From NCBI RefSeq assembly GCF_917563915.1, contig NZ_CAKJTI010000008.1, positions 112,954 to 176,953 on the forward strand: a DNA stretch of 64,000 nt. Reading direction: 5' to 3'. Position numbers and translations under genes: made by a program. This document shows positions 45,361-53,719 of the stretch, piece by piece. Origin of the DNA: Bacillus rhizoplanae. GTDB lineage: Bacteria > Bacillota > Bacilli > Bacillales > Bacillaceae_G. Position 1 is the first letter of the stretch. Each line of letters opens with the position of its first letter. The notes beneath the pieces were generated by a model. It was given only the letters and a program-made list of their open reading frames with translations. It had not been told where the DNA came from and ran no database searches.

Positions 45361-46093
45361 CTTCTTCCTTCGTTAGTGCAATGTAAATATCATCAAGCGT
45401 TGCACCCGGCATGTTAAACTGCTGTTGCAGCTCTTCAAGTGTGCCCTGTGCACGAATTTCACCTTGATGCAAAATAATGAACGAATCACAATAACGCTCT
45501 GCTGTTGCTAAAATGTGTGTACTCATTAAAATGCCAGCACCGCTTTTCTTCATTTGATCCATCATTTGCAAAAGCGATTGAATGGCTAACGGGTCTAATC
45601 CAATAAACGGTTCATCCACAATATAGAGAGAAGGTTGTACTAAAAAAGCGCTCATAATCATTACTTTTTGTTTCATCCCTTTTGAAAAATGGGATGGAAA
45701 CCACTTTAAACGATTTTTCATGCGAAACTCTTTTAACAGTTTTCCTACACGTTCTTCATATTCTTTTTCCTCAACGCCATATGCCATTGCCGTTAACTTT
45801 AAATGCTCTTCTAATGTTAACTCTTCATATAACACAGGTGTTTCTGGAATAAATGAGAAGCTAGAGCGATATGCTGTCATATCCTCTTTTAATGTCTTAC
45901 CGTTAATCATAATGTGACCTTGTTTCGGCTCCATCAATCCGATAATGTGCTTAATTGTTGTACTCTTGCCTGCACCATTTAAACCAATTAAACCGACAAG
46001 TTCTCCTTTCTTAACGGAGAATGAAATATTTTGCAATACAGGCCGTTTTGTATATCCACCTGTGACATTTTCCACTCGCAATAATTGTTCCAT
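45347..46093 (-). CDS. ecsA: ABC transporter ATP-binding protein EcsA
   Basis: A 248-residue ATPase. Walker A is GLNGAGKSTT (37-46), the signature FSKGMKQK, and Walker B LYIVDEPFIGLD. It is the first gene of ecsABC and lies divergent from hit, the arrangement of B. subtilis. It energises EcsB; the exported substrate is not firmly known. Confidence 0.94.
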   Translation of the reverse strand: MEQLLRVENVTGGYTKRPVLQNISFSVKKGELVGLIGLNGAGKSTTIKHIIGLMEPKQGHIMINGKTLKEDMTAYRSSFSFIPETPVLYEELTLEEHLKLTAMAYGVEEKEYEERVGKLLKEFRMKNRLKWFPSHFSKGMKQKVMIMSAFLVQPSLYIVDEPFIGLDPLAIQSLLQMMDQMKKSGAGILMSTHILATAERYCDSFIILHQGEIRAQGTLEELQQQFNMPGATLDDIYIALTKEEDADE

Positions 46094-46285
46094 ATGACAC
46101 CACTTTCTTCTTTATGTATGTGTAATCATCTTACCAAAAAATTAAAGCTCCTACATAGTACGGAACTTTTATAAAAAGAAAAAATTTCCTTTACATAACT
46201 TTTACAAAAGCGGACATCATAATTAGTGAGGAAGGAACACATTGAAAAAGCAACCATAAAAGTGATGAACACAGCATAGCGAAAT

Positions 46286-46583
46286 CATCATGAAATGGGG
46301 TGTCTATAATGGACAAAGTGAGTGAGTTTACACGGAGCAGATAATTGTTTAATTTTAGAAACGGGGTGTCTCGAGGAGAGTAGATGCTGTTTTATAAAAT
46401 AAACAAGTCATTTCAGAAGGATTGCAACATCATTTCATTGTAAATGGGGTGTCGACGGCAGAGTAGATGTCGAATTACCACGCATTTCCTAATAAATGAG
46501 GTGTCTGTTAAAGGTAGATTAAACGAAAACGCTTTTTCAACCCTTCTTCAGAAGGCAGGAAGCTTAATTAGCTTCCTGCTTTT
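46286..46583 (+). ncRNA. Candidate structured RNA with four repeated motifs and a terminator
   Basis: Four copies of RRAY-GGGGTGTC occur at 46294, 46359, 46442 and 46494 (the last is GAGGTGTC). Copies two to four have a small hairpin ending directly at the motif, with different but paired stems: GTTT/AAAC, CATTT/AAATG, CATTT/AAATG. Three are followed a few bases later by AG-GTAGAT. The region ends at 46553-46583 with GCAGGAAGCT/AGCTTCCTGC and a T-rich tail, an intrinsic terminator upstream of hit. No plausible protein is encoded. I do not recognise it. Confidence 0.5.
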
Positions 46584-46646
46584 CGTGTTTTTTCTACTAT
46601 GTAATTATGGTAAAATACGGCTAAGACCACTGAAAGGATGAGGAAT

Positions 46647-47081
46647 ATGAATCATACAGCAGATAATTGTATTTTTTGTAAAATTATTGAAGGGCAAATT
46701 CCTTGCGCAAAAGTATATGAAGATGAGCATGTACTCGCTTTTCTAGATATTAGCCAAGTTACAAAAGGACATACACTCGTAATTCCAAAAGCACATAAAC
46801 AAGATGTATTTGCGTTAACATCAGAAATTGCTGCACACATTTTCTCTGTCGTTCCAAAAATTTCGAACGCTATTAAAACCGAGTACAATCCAGTTGGCTT
46901 TAACTTATTAAATAATAACGGAGAAAAAGCAGGCCAAACTGTCTTTCACTTCCATCTTCATTTAATTCCACGCTACGGCGGAAAAGACGGATTTGGCGCT
47001 GTGTGGAAATCTCATCAAGGTGATTACACAATGGAAGAGTTACACAACATTGCAAACACAATTGCAACTAGTGTAAAGTAG
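46647..47081 (+). CDS. hit: HIT-family nucleotide hydrolase/transferase
   Basis: A 144-residue histidine-triad protein. The motif HFHLHLIP (H-x-H-x-H) lies near residue 107, and the opening DNCIFCKIIEGQIP with DEHVLAFLDISQVTKGHTLVIPKAH is characteristic. HIT proteins act on adenylated compounds; the natural substrate is unknown. The ATG at 46647 is preferred over 46638 because GGATGAGG then lies at the proper distance. In B. subtilis hit is also divergent from ecsA. Confidence 0.93.
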   Translation: MNHTADNCIFCKIIEGQIPCAKVYEDEHVLAFLDISQVTKGHTLVIPKAHKQDVFALTSEIAAHIFSVVPKISNAIKTEYNPVGFNLLNNNGEKAGQTVFHFHLHLIPRYGGKDGFGAVWKSHQGDYTMEELHNIANTIATSVK

Positions 47082-47188
47082 TATAACACTTTCATCGGGA
47101 CTGATGAGTTGAAAAGTTCAGATTTTGCAGATAATCTTTCTTATATAACATATTAAAACAGGCTAACCGTTTCATCTGAATAGATAAC

Positions 47189-47380
47189 CTATTGTAGTAT
47201 GTACAATAAAATTGTACATACCATACATATCCCGCCAATGAAAGCGAACCTAACAGCTTGTTGTTTCACCAAAAGTATTGGCGGATACGATCTTTTCTGT
47301 TTTAAAATAAAAAGTAATTGCATTGCTCGTACAAGAAAGAAAAGACTGACAATAAAACAAATTGTTGTAATCCATTTCAC
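47189..47380 (-). CDS. Small membrane protein, unknown
   Basis: A 63-residue protein with two membrane segments (about 5-25 and 45-62) separated by KQKRSYPPILLVKQQAV. A strong AAGGGGGGAG site precedes the ATG, which supports a real gene. I do not recognise the family. It is antisense to its neighbours hit and yhaH. Confidence 0.6.
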   Translation of the reverse strand: MKWITTICFIVSLFFLVRAMQLLFILKQKRSYPPILLVKQQAVRFAFIGGICMVCTILLYILQ

Positions 47381-47436
47381 TTTTCTCCCCCCTTGTCTTA
47401 TGCATATGCACGTTTTTACACATCATGAGTATAACG

Positions 47437-47494
47437 ATAAAGTAAAACTTCCATCAGCGGATGCTTTTCCCGCTGATGGTTGGTTGAATCAATT
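47437..47494. repeat. Partial bcr1-like repeat before yhaH
   Basis: ATAAAGTAAAACTTCCATCAG, then GATGC, then CTGATGGTTGGTTGAATCAA; the second terminal box is missing. The TTAAGGAGG ribosome site of yhaH starts right after it. Confidence 0.7.
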
Positions 47495-47509
47495 AAGGAG
47501 GTCCTTTTT

Positions 47510-47872
47510 ATGTCAAAATCTAAATTCTTTCTAACTGGCGTCATTTGTGGCGGAGCTGTTGCTGGACTTGCTGTGCTCTTTTCCACTCCTTCATCTGGAA
47601 AAGATATGCGAAGTAAGTTAAAAGAAAAAAGAAATGATATAAAGAAAACATTATCTGATATTACAACAGATACTAAATTATTAAAACGACAAATTGTTGA
47701 AACAGCTTCTGAAGGAAAAGAAGTAATTCAAGAATTAAAAAATGATATGCACGAAACATTCTCTACATGGAGACAAGATATTTCTCAAAACAAGCGCCAT
47801 ATTGAACAAGAAATTGAAGACATTCAAAAATCAATTGAAAAATTACAACAAGCAGTTCCGGATAAAGCGTAA
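47510..47872 (+). CDS. yhaH: YtxH-domain protein (YhaH)
   Basis: A 120-residue protein from the ATG at 47510 behind AAGGAGG. The YtxH region is the N-terminal FFLTGVICGGAVAGLAVLFSTPSSGKDMR, one short membrane-like segment with a glycine-rich core. A long charged coiled coil follows (about 40-120). YtxH proteins are general-stress associated in Bacillus; the function is unknown. B. subtilis yhaH adjoins scoC, as here. Confidence 0.85.
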   Translation: MSKSKFFLTGVICGGAVAGLAVLFSTPSSGKDMRSKLKEKRNDIKKTLSDITTDTKLLKRQIVETASEGKEVIQELKNDMHETFSTWRQDISQNKRHIEQEIEDIQKSIEKLQQAVPDKA

Positions 47873-48169
47873 TTTTTCGTATATAACAAATATTTTTGAT
47901 TCCGCTCTTCTCTTACACGGCACATGACATACATGTGCCGTATTTTTTATACAATTACACTGTTTCCTTTTTTCATGCAAATGAGAATAAAATTACGTTA
48001 ATCTTTAATCTATTCCACAATGAAACGCTTCCAAATTCACTCGGAATTTGTATAGTTTTGTCACTTTTACGAAAAATTTTCACAATTCTAACAAAAAGAC
48101 TTTATTAATTTTTATTTTACTGGCATAATAGATACTAATGAATAAGAATTGTATAAAGTGGGTGAACGA

Positions 48170-48730
48170 ATGAAAAGCGGGGAAAAAAGTTATTCGATAA
48201 AAGAAGCGATGATTTTCAGTCAACGCATCGCTCAATTATCAAAAGCATTATGGAAATGTGTAGAAAAAGATTGGCAGCAATGGATTAAACCATACGATTT
48301 AAACATTAATGAGCATCACATTTTATGGATTGCGTATCATTTAAAAGGGGCTTCTATTTCAGAAATTGCAAAGTTCGGCGTAATGCACGTATCCACAGCT
48401 TTTAACTTCTCTAAAAAACTAGAAGAGCGCGGTTTACTTATATTTTCAAAAAAAGAAGATGATAAACGAAACACGTACATTGAGATTACAGATAAAGGGG
48501 AAGAATTGCTGCTGCAATTAATGGAGGAATATGATCCTGAAAGTAATTCTGTCTTTAATGGCGCTTTAGCTCTTCGTAATTTTTATGGTAAATTCCCAGA
48601 AAATATCGAATTAATCGCCATTTTACGAAATATTTACGGGCAAGATTTTATCGACATTTTCGAGAAATCCCTGGATAATATCGAGGACAATTTTACAGAG
48701 CTCGATGAAAAACTTGTTAAAAAATTTTAA
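48170..48730 (+). CDS. scoC: HTH-type transcriptional regulator ScoC (Hpr)
   Basis: A 186-residue MarR-family transition-state regulator. In B. subtilis ScoC represses extracellular protease genes, sporulation functions and oligopeptide permeases. The start is the ATG at 48170 behind AGTGGGTG; a longer frame upstream has no site. The winged helix is at about 30-110: [67 protein letters not shown]. The C-terminal ScoC extension ([24 protein letters not shown]) distinguishes it from generic MarR proteins. It is followed at once by the convergent yhaI. Confidence 0.93.
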   Translation: MKSGEKSYSIKEAMIFSQRIAQLSKALWKCVEKDWQQWIKPYDLNINEHHILWIAYHLKGASISEIAKFGVMHVSTAFNFSKKLEERGLLIFSKKEDDKRNTYIEITDKGEELLLQLMEEYDPESNSVFNGALALRNFYGKFPENIELIAILRNIYGQDFIDIFEKSLDNIEDNFTELDEKLVKKF

Positions 48731-48732
48731 AT

Positions 48733-49071
48733 TCATTCTTTTAATGCCATCATACGTATAAATTCTCGCATTAATGGTTGAAATAAACCTTGACGCTCAA
48801 GCGCTTCTGCAGTCTCTTTTCCTTCGAGGCTTCGTGGAAGCGCTTTTTCAAATTTAGTCAACAATTCATCAAATAAAAGTAAACCTTCTTGCTTTTCGAT
48901 TATGTATTGCTCGTTCATTTCTTCACAAAGAACTAACAAACGATCTACATCACGTCTCATCACTTTCTTCTTTATAATTAAAGAGTAAAATGGACACTTT
49001 TGTTCATCTATCATATTAAAAAGAAGCGATACATAATATTCTGCTTGTTCTAAGCGTTTGACAACGTCCAT
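48733..49071 (-). CDS. yhaI: DUF1878 protein (YhaI)
   Basis: A 112-residue soluble helical protein of the YhaI/DUF1878 family, function unknown. Characteristic parts are RLEQAEYYVSLLFNMIDEQKCPFYSLIIKKKVMRRDVDRLLVLCEEMNEQY. It is convergent with scoC with 2 bases between stops, the same neighbour as in B. subtilis. Confidence 0.85.
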   Translation of the reverse strand: MDVVKRLEQAEYYVSLLFNMIDEQKCPFYSLIIKKKVMRRDVDRLLVLCEEMNEQYIIEKQEGLLLFDELLTKFEKALPRSLEGKETAEALERQGLFQPLMREFIRMMALKE

Positions 49072-49190
49072 TTTCTTCCCTCTCTTTCTAATACAAGTTT
49101 CTCTATTTCAGAATTTTATAACACGAACAAAATATCGTATGATACAATAGATTCAATTATATGTATTTTCGCCAAGGGAGGACTCTCCTC

Positions 49191-49376
49191 GTGACAATTA
49201 TATTTATCGTTTTTGCACTTATTGTTCTAGTTTATACGAATTTCATGACGCACACACTGTGTCAACAAAAACAAATGTCTGATCGACGCAAAACGGGTGT
49301 CTTTCGGTTCATTAATGTATGTATTACTATTTTATTAATTTCTAGTTATATAGAAATTATATTTCATGCAAAGTGA
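49191..49376 (+). CDS. Small two-segment membrane protein, unknown
   Basis: A 61-residue protein starting at GTG 49191, ten bases after AAGGGAGG; the in-frame ATG at 49161 would encode the ribosome site. Two membrane segments (about 2-20 and 40-58) flank a charged loop, HTLCQQKQMSDRRKTG. It has its own terminator. It occupies the position of B. subtilis yhaJ, but I cannot show homology by eye. Confidence 0.6.
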   Translation: MTIIFIVFALIVLVYTNFMTHTLCQQKQMSDRRKTGVFRFINVCITILLISSYIEIIFHAK

Positions 49377-49403
49377 GGAAGGGAACCCCTTCCTCACTTT
49401 TTT
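49373..49403 (+). terminator. Terminator of the small membrane gene
   Basis: GTGAGGAAGGG pairs with CCCTTCCTCAC across 3 bases, followed by TTTTTTCC. Confidence 0.85.
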
Positions 49404-49406
49404 CCT

Positions 49407-49481
49407 CTATAAACAAATTATACCTACTATTACTAATAAAATAAATAACACAAGCAACAAAATTAATTGTTGATTTATCAT
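49407..49481 (-). CDS. YjcZ/SscA-like sporulation microprotein
   Basis: A 24-residue peptide, MINQQLILLLVLFILLVIVG plus IICL. The ATG is preceded by GAGGAGG at seven bases. The LIxLLVLFILLVIVG core is that of the YjcZ family, very short single-pass proteins found in spores of Bacillus. Similarity is by pattern recognition, without alignment. Confidence 0.65.
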   Translation of the reverse strand: MINQQLILLLVLFILLVIVGIICL

Positions 49482-49673
49482 AAATTCAACCTCCTCACCT
49501 TCTTTTGTATGCCTATAAACCTAAAATGGTGATATGGCCTAATCTGACAATCCTCGCCAACAAATGGTTAATTTTCCTTTATCAATAGGAAAACAAGTTG
49601 AAATATGTTATATTAAATTTAGTACATATTGCTTATACTATAAAAAATACATAATAGTAGGAGTGTTTATTTC

Positions 49674-50537
49674 ATGAAGAAAGCAATACTTGCCCTAGCT
49701 GTAACAAGTGTGTTCACATTATCAGCATGTGGCACTTCTGACAAAGTTGTAACGTCAAAAGCTGGCGATATAACAAAAGATGAGTTCTATGATGCAATGA
49801 AGAAACAAGGCGGTCAAAACGTCTTACGTAACATGACAATGGAAAAAGTATTCACTAAAAATTACCCAGTAAAAGACGATGCCGTTAATAAAAAATATGA
49901 CGAATATAAAAAGCAATACGGTGATCAATTTGATGCTTTATTAAAACAAAGCGGTATGACTGAGAAACAATTAAAGGATTCCGTTCGCGCTGAGCTTTCA
50001 ATGAGAGAAGCTGTGAAGGCAAGTATCACGGATAAAGAAGCAAAAGAAAATTACAAACCTGAAATCAAAGCAAGCCACATTCTTGTAAAAGATGAAGAAA
50101 CTGCGAAAAAAGTAGAAGCTGAACTAGCACAAGGAAAATCTTTTGAAGACTTAGCAAAACAATACTCTGAAGATACAGGTTCAAAAGATAAAGGCGGCGA
50201 CTTAGGATACTTCGGACCAGGTAAAATGGTAAAAGAATTTGAAGATGCTGCATATAAATTGAAAAAAGATGAAGTCAGTCAACCTGTAAAATCACAATTT
50301 GGCTACCATATCATCAAAGTAACTGACATTAAAGAATTGAAACCATTCGACCAAGAAAAAGATCGTATTAAAGGAGAACTTGTTGATAAGAAAATCCAAG
50401 ATCCACAATTCATGAACGATCTTGTTACAAAAGAAATGAAAAAAGCAGATGTGAAGATTAACGATAAAGATTTAAAAGATATCTTCGAAGCTCCGAAAGC
50501 AAGTACATCTGGCGCACCTAGCGAACCTAGCAAATAA
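49674..50537 (+). CDS. prsA: Foldase lipoprotein PrsA
   Basis: PrsA is the extracytoplasmic peptidyl-prolyl isomerase that folds exported proteins at the membrane-wall interface. The product is 287 residues. The lipobox is LSAC with the acylated cysteine at C19. The parvulin domain covers about 130-225: [66 protein letters not shown] and [10 protein letters not shown]. The C-terminal arm is charged and ends in a short S/P tail. B. cereus-group genomes carry several prsA genes; this one has the conserved scoC-yhaI neighbourhood. Confidence 0.95.
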   Translation: MKKAILALAVTSVFTLSACGTSDKVVTSKAGDITKDEFYDAMKKQGGQNVLRNMTMEKVFTKNYPVKDDAVNKKYDEYKKQYGDQFDALLKQSGMTEKQLKDSVRAELSMREAVKASITDKEAKENYKPEIKASHILVKDEETAKKVEAELAQGKSFEDLAKQYSEDTGSKDKGGDLGYFGPGKMVKEFEDAAYKLKKDEVSQPVKSQFGYHIIKVTDIKELKPFDQEKDRIKGELVDKKIQDPQFMNDLVTKEMKKADVKINDKDLKDIFEAPKASTSGAPSEPSK

Positions 50538-50538
50538 C

Positions 50539-50568
50539 AAAAAAGCTCGGCATATGCCGGGCTTTTTT
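50539..50568. terminator. Terminator of prsA
   Basis: AAAAAGCTCGGC pairs with GCCGGGCTTTTTT (one G-T pair) right after the stop. Confidence 0.88.
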
Positions 50569-50606
50569 GTTTTGCGTATTAAATAAATAACTCCTTAATC
50601 TTTCAA

Positions 50607-52988
50607 CTAGTTATTATATAATTTTATTTCTGAAGCTGAAGCAAATCCACTATGCCCTGATACCACTTCAAGCTTTACATACTGAGCATCTACTTTACTG
50701 AAACTTGCATTCTTTGTAAGTTTATCATCTGCCCAAGTTCCAGTAGCAACCTTTGTAAAGTTAACTCCATCTAGACTTGTGTATATATTATAACTAGTTA
50801 TGTTACCATTAGAATTACTATCTTGTCTTGGAACATAAGCTAATTGTGATATACTAGTAACTTCATTAAGCTTTATCGTAATGTATGGAGCCTTATCACT
50901 GCCATTCCAAAACGTATGCCACATTGTTGCCCCGTTTCCGTCAACTGCATTTGCAGCAGCATTACCACCTGAATCTTGCTGACTTGAGAAACCTGCAACT
51001 GATAAGTTTTTGTGCGGTATTAATCCTACTACAGCCGTATCAGTAAACTTTAAGTTAACTGCATCACTTGCTGGATTTGAACCAACAGCAAACTTTCTAA
51101 CTGTTAACGTAACATTTCCTGTTAAATCCGGTAAATTAGGAGAAGCAGGATTATATTTTGTCCAATTCGAACCTTGATCGATGCTGAATTCCATCGTACC
51201 GTCTATACCAAAAACTAAATTCTCATCATCATTTGAAGAAACATTAACTTTACCAGCTTTTCCAATTGGAATTAATAAAGGCTGCTCTGTTCCAATCACT
51301 CTTGTTAAAATACCGTTAGTTGAATTGATTGCTGCTATTTCTTCATTACTAAGAAGCATATCATCGCTTGTAGCAGCTTTATACGTTTTTCCTCCATCAA
51401 TACTATATTCCGTATCAGTTTTAATTCCCATTAATTTTCCTGCATTTACTCCATCAAAACTAAATGTAGCAAGGCGCAACCCCAAACTTGGCAGTTGGGC
51501 TGTTATATTATTAGCTACTTGCTTTTGATTTACATTCGTTATTGTGGAGAATGCATTTAATATATTTAAAGTATATTGCTGAAGCTTAGCTCTATCATCT
51601 GTATTCAGAACATGGCTTCTAATTTGAGTAAGAAGATCCATCATCGGTCTTGGCTCATTAGCAAAAGAAGAAATGATGCTGCTGTTTAATTCTTGCCACT
51701 GCTCATCCGTTACACTTGGATTTTGTAACATGAGAGAAACGTAATCTTTCCATACTAAAACATTAATCGGTAAAATATTAGTGGCTGCCTTATAAATAGC
51801 AATTTTGTTATCTGATGAAGTCATTGCCTTAGCTAACCAACGTAATCTCTCGGATTGATCTAGTTTTGATTGATCAAGTTCAGCATCTTCAAATAGTAAT
51901 ATGTACGGCACTTGATTTTTCAAGCTATTATCTGACCAAGGAATAACAGTTGCAGCATGATGCTCCGATGCACCCCATCCAAATATATCATTTCCTAAAT
52001 TCCAAGAGGATGGTTTGTCATTCCATATGAGTGCGCAATGCCCAGGTTGTCCAACAGGCATAGCTGCCACACCAAAGGCTTGGCTTACTTGCGTACCAAA
52101 CTTTGAAATACCACCGCATACCGCACCATCTCTGTAAATTGAGGAAAGATTCCAACCTAAACCATAAAATGCATCATTTCCAGCTTGAACGCTAATCCCA
52201 TCTTTGTTATATGTTACATATTTAATCAAATATGCACTTTTTCCTATATTATCTTGACTTTTAAGTTCTGGATGTTCCGTATTAATCATGTTTCTTGCCC
52301 AAGTTAAATCTTCTTCTGGTGACCAAGTATTCACTACTAATCTTAAATGCCAAACATCATATGTTCTAAAAACAGGAAGTAACTCATTATTTTGATCTGC
52401 TGATTTATAATGTTGGTACCTCGTTAATGGATTAATAGGTTGATTGTTTGTCCAATATTTTATAGGTTCAGCATGAGCTAACGATGTAGCTATCGCTAAT
52501 TTTAAATACAATCCTTCATGAGAATCTGCATCCGTATTCCATATTGTATTCCATATCTCAAGTGCATTGACTGGATTTTTTCCAGTTGGACTGCCACCTT
52601 CAAGATAAGTATTCATCACATCTGTATTCTTCATCGCCCAGCTAAGAAATTTCTGATGGTCAGCATCTTTTTTAGCGAATGTATCCATTGCTGAAGCACC
52701 TGTTTGTGATATGAATTGCCACTGAGCCAAAGCTGCTGCAAATACTGGGTCTGTAAGTTTACTTTGCAAATTCGCTTCAGTGAGTTCCCCAACCTTTTCA
52801 TTTAAATATGTTGTAAGATAACTCAAATGATCTTCAAAATTACCATTTGCAATTGCCTGATCTGTCTTTTGCTTCAATGTTTCTTGAGTCAACGACACCG
52901 TTTCAGCTGAAACTTTCGTATAAGGAATCGTAACAAAGCTCCCTGAAATAAGTGACATAGTTAATACTAAAGATAAAGTTCTTTTCAA
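50607..52988 (-). CDS. Secreted transglutaminase-like/discoidin protein under c-di-GMP control
   Basis: A 793-residue exported protein from the TTG at 52988, seven bases after GGGGGG. The signal peptide ends near KVSAET. At about 285-335 a transglutaminase-like core appears: RDGAVCGGISKFGTQVSQAFGVAAMPVGQPGHCALIW, with C291 and H317 as the likely catalytic pair and the N-D of GNDIFGW as the third position. About 510-650 holds beta-sandwich modules (TEYSIDGGKTYKAA, MEFSIDQGSNWTKY). The last 130 residues are a discoidin (F5/8 type C, CBM32-like) domain: NAVDGNGATMWHTFWNGSDKAPYITIKL. It likely binds carbohydrate or matrix. No sortase motif. Whether it cross-links, cleaves or only binds is unknown. 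Confidence 0.8.
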   Translation of the reverse strand: MKRTLSLVLTMSLISGSFVTIPYTKVSAETVSLTQETLKQKTDQAIANGNFEDHLSYLTTYLNEKVGELTEANLQSKLTDPVFAAALAQWQFISQTGASAMDTFAKKDADHQKFLSWAMKNTDVMNTYLEGGSPTGKNPVNALEIWNTIWNTDADSHEGLYLKLAIATSLAHAEPIKYWTNNQPINPLTRYQHYKSADQNNELLPVFRTYDVWHLRLVVNTWSPEEDLTWARNMINTEHPELKSQDNIGKSAYLIKYVTYNKDGISVQAGNDAFYGLGWNLSSIYRDGAVCGGISKFGTQVSQAFGVAAMPVGQPGHCALIWNDKPSSWNLGNDIFGWGASEHHAATVIPWSDNSLKNQVPYILLFEDAELDQSKLDQSERLRWLAKAMTSSDNKIAIYKAATNILPINVLVWKDYVSLMLQNPSVTDEQWQELNSSIISSFANEPRPMMDLLTQIRSHVLNTDDRAKLQQYTLNILNAFSTITNVNQKQVANNITAQLPSLGLRLATFSFDGVNAGKLMGIKTDTEYSIDGGKTYKAATSDDMLLSNEEIAAINSTNGILTRVIGTEQPLLIPIGKAGKVNVSSNDDENLVFGIDGTMEFSIDQGSNWTKYNPASPNLPDLTGNVTLTVRKFAVGSNPASDAVNLKFTDTAVVGLIPHKNLSVAGFSSQQDSGGNAAANAVDGNGATMWHTFWNGSDKAPYITIKLNEVTSISQLAYVPRQDSNSNGNITSYNIYTSLDGVNFTKVATGTWADDKLTKNASFSKVDAQYVKLEVVSGHSGFASASEIKLYNN

Positions 52989-53049
52989 AATAAGCCCCCC
53001 TTTTTTTGTTTTCAACCGTTTACTCTTGCATCATCCTCCCTTACATAAA

Positions 53050-53079
53050 AATTCCCCATACCTAAAGGTATGGGGAATT
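53050..53079 (-). terminator. Riboswitch-controlled terminator
   Basis: AATTCCCCATACC pairs perfectly with GGTATGGGGAATT across 4 bases, followed by a T-run on the minus strand. It lies between the c-di-GMP aptamer and the ribosome site. Confidence 0.88.
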
Positions 53080-53111
53080 AAACTGCCAACATGAATGAAA
53101 TTTGGCAGTTT
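53080..53111 (-). promoter_or_regulatory. Linker hairpin of the c-di-GMP riboswitch
   Basis: AAACTGCCAA pairs perfectly with TTGGCAGTTT across a 12-base loop, between aptamer and terminator and abutting the latter. It may be part of the switching mechanism. Confidence 0.6.
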
Positions 53112-53122
53112 CCTAACCTTTC

Positions 53123-53195
53123 GGCAACTGGCTGACATAGCGGCATGCACCTTAGTCCCTATAGCTTTGCGTCATTAGCTTTCACTAATTTTGCC
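53123..53195 (-). promoter_or_regulatory. Cyclic-di-GMP-I (GEMM-I) riboswitch aptamer
   Basis: Minus-strand sequence matches the GEMM-I consensus: P1 GGCAA/TTGCC; a hairpin ATTAGT-GAAA-GCTAAT with the GNRA loop that docks; the invariant GACGCAAAGC joint; then AGGGACTAAGG and GTCAGCCAGTTGCC. It sits about 135 bases upstream of the discoidin-protein start with a terminator between, so it acts at transcription. On or off cannot be told by eye. 53200-53550 is AT-rich; GTTACCGTTCACCGTAAC near 53393 is a dyad of unknown role, and 53440-53465 is a bcr1-like fragment. Confidence 0.88.
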
Positions 53196-53554
53196 TTTAT
53201 CGAATTTAATTCTCGAATCGAATTATAGCAATATTTAAAACGTATTTATAGATTTTTTAATTAATTTAATCAATTTTTACTTATCTTAAAAATTTAGTTA
53301 AAGTTTATATGTTTAAAATTTCCATTTCATACTGTGGCATTTCTTAATTGTGTACAAAATTCTTCTATAGTTTTTTGCCACTAGTTATTATAGTTACCGT
53401 TCACCGTAACGTATCTAAATGCGGTTTTTATTTAACTTTCATCAATCGGGCTTTTACAGACAAATACATCTAGTACAAATTATAATGATTTTTTGAAAGC
53501 ATATTAAATTCCACAAAAAAGTAAGTTACAATAGAACAAAGAAAAGAATCTACT

Positions 53555-53677
53555 ATAAAGTGAAACTTCCATCAGCAGATGCTTTTTCTGCTGATGGTTA
53601 GTTGAAGCAACCGGGCTCTTACGGACGGTTTTTCTTCTTGAAATAACCTACATTACCGACCGTTTGAGCGGGATAAA
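53555..53677. repeat. Long bcr1-like repeat upstream of the GntR gene
   Basis: 123 bases between ATAAA boxes. It contains GTGAAACTTCCATCAGCAG and its inverse, AGTTGAAGCAACCGGGCTCTT and GAGCGGG, an inverted long-form copy. Confidence 0.75.
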
Positions 53678-53719
53678 ACGAGAAGAAATGGAATTTATAA
53701 ACTATAGGGGTATAAGAAA

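Noticed and set aside
46444-46641. 65-residue ORF MGCRRQSRCRITTHF
   Set aside because: It runs through a clear terminator hairpin and starts inside the repeated motif.
47082-47510. trpP and serC, expected between hit and yhaH from B. subtilis order
   Set aside because: Not present; the gap holds only the small minus-strand membrane gene and a repeat. Their absence may be normal for this group.
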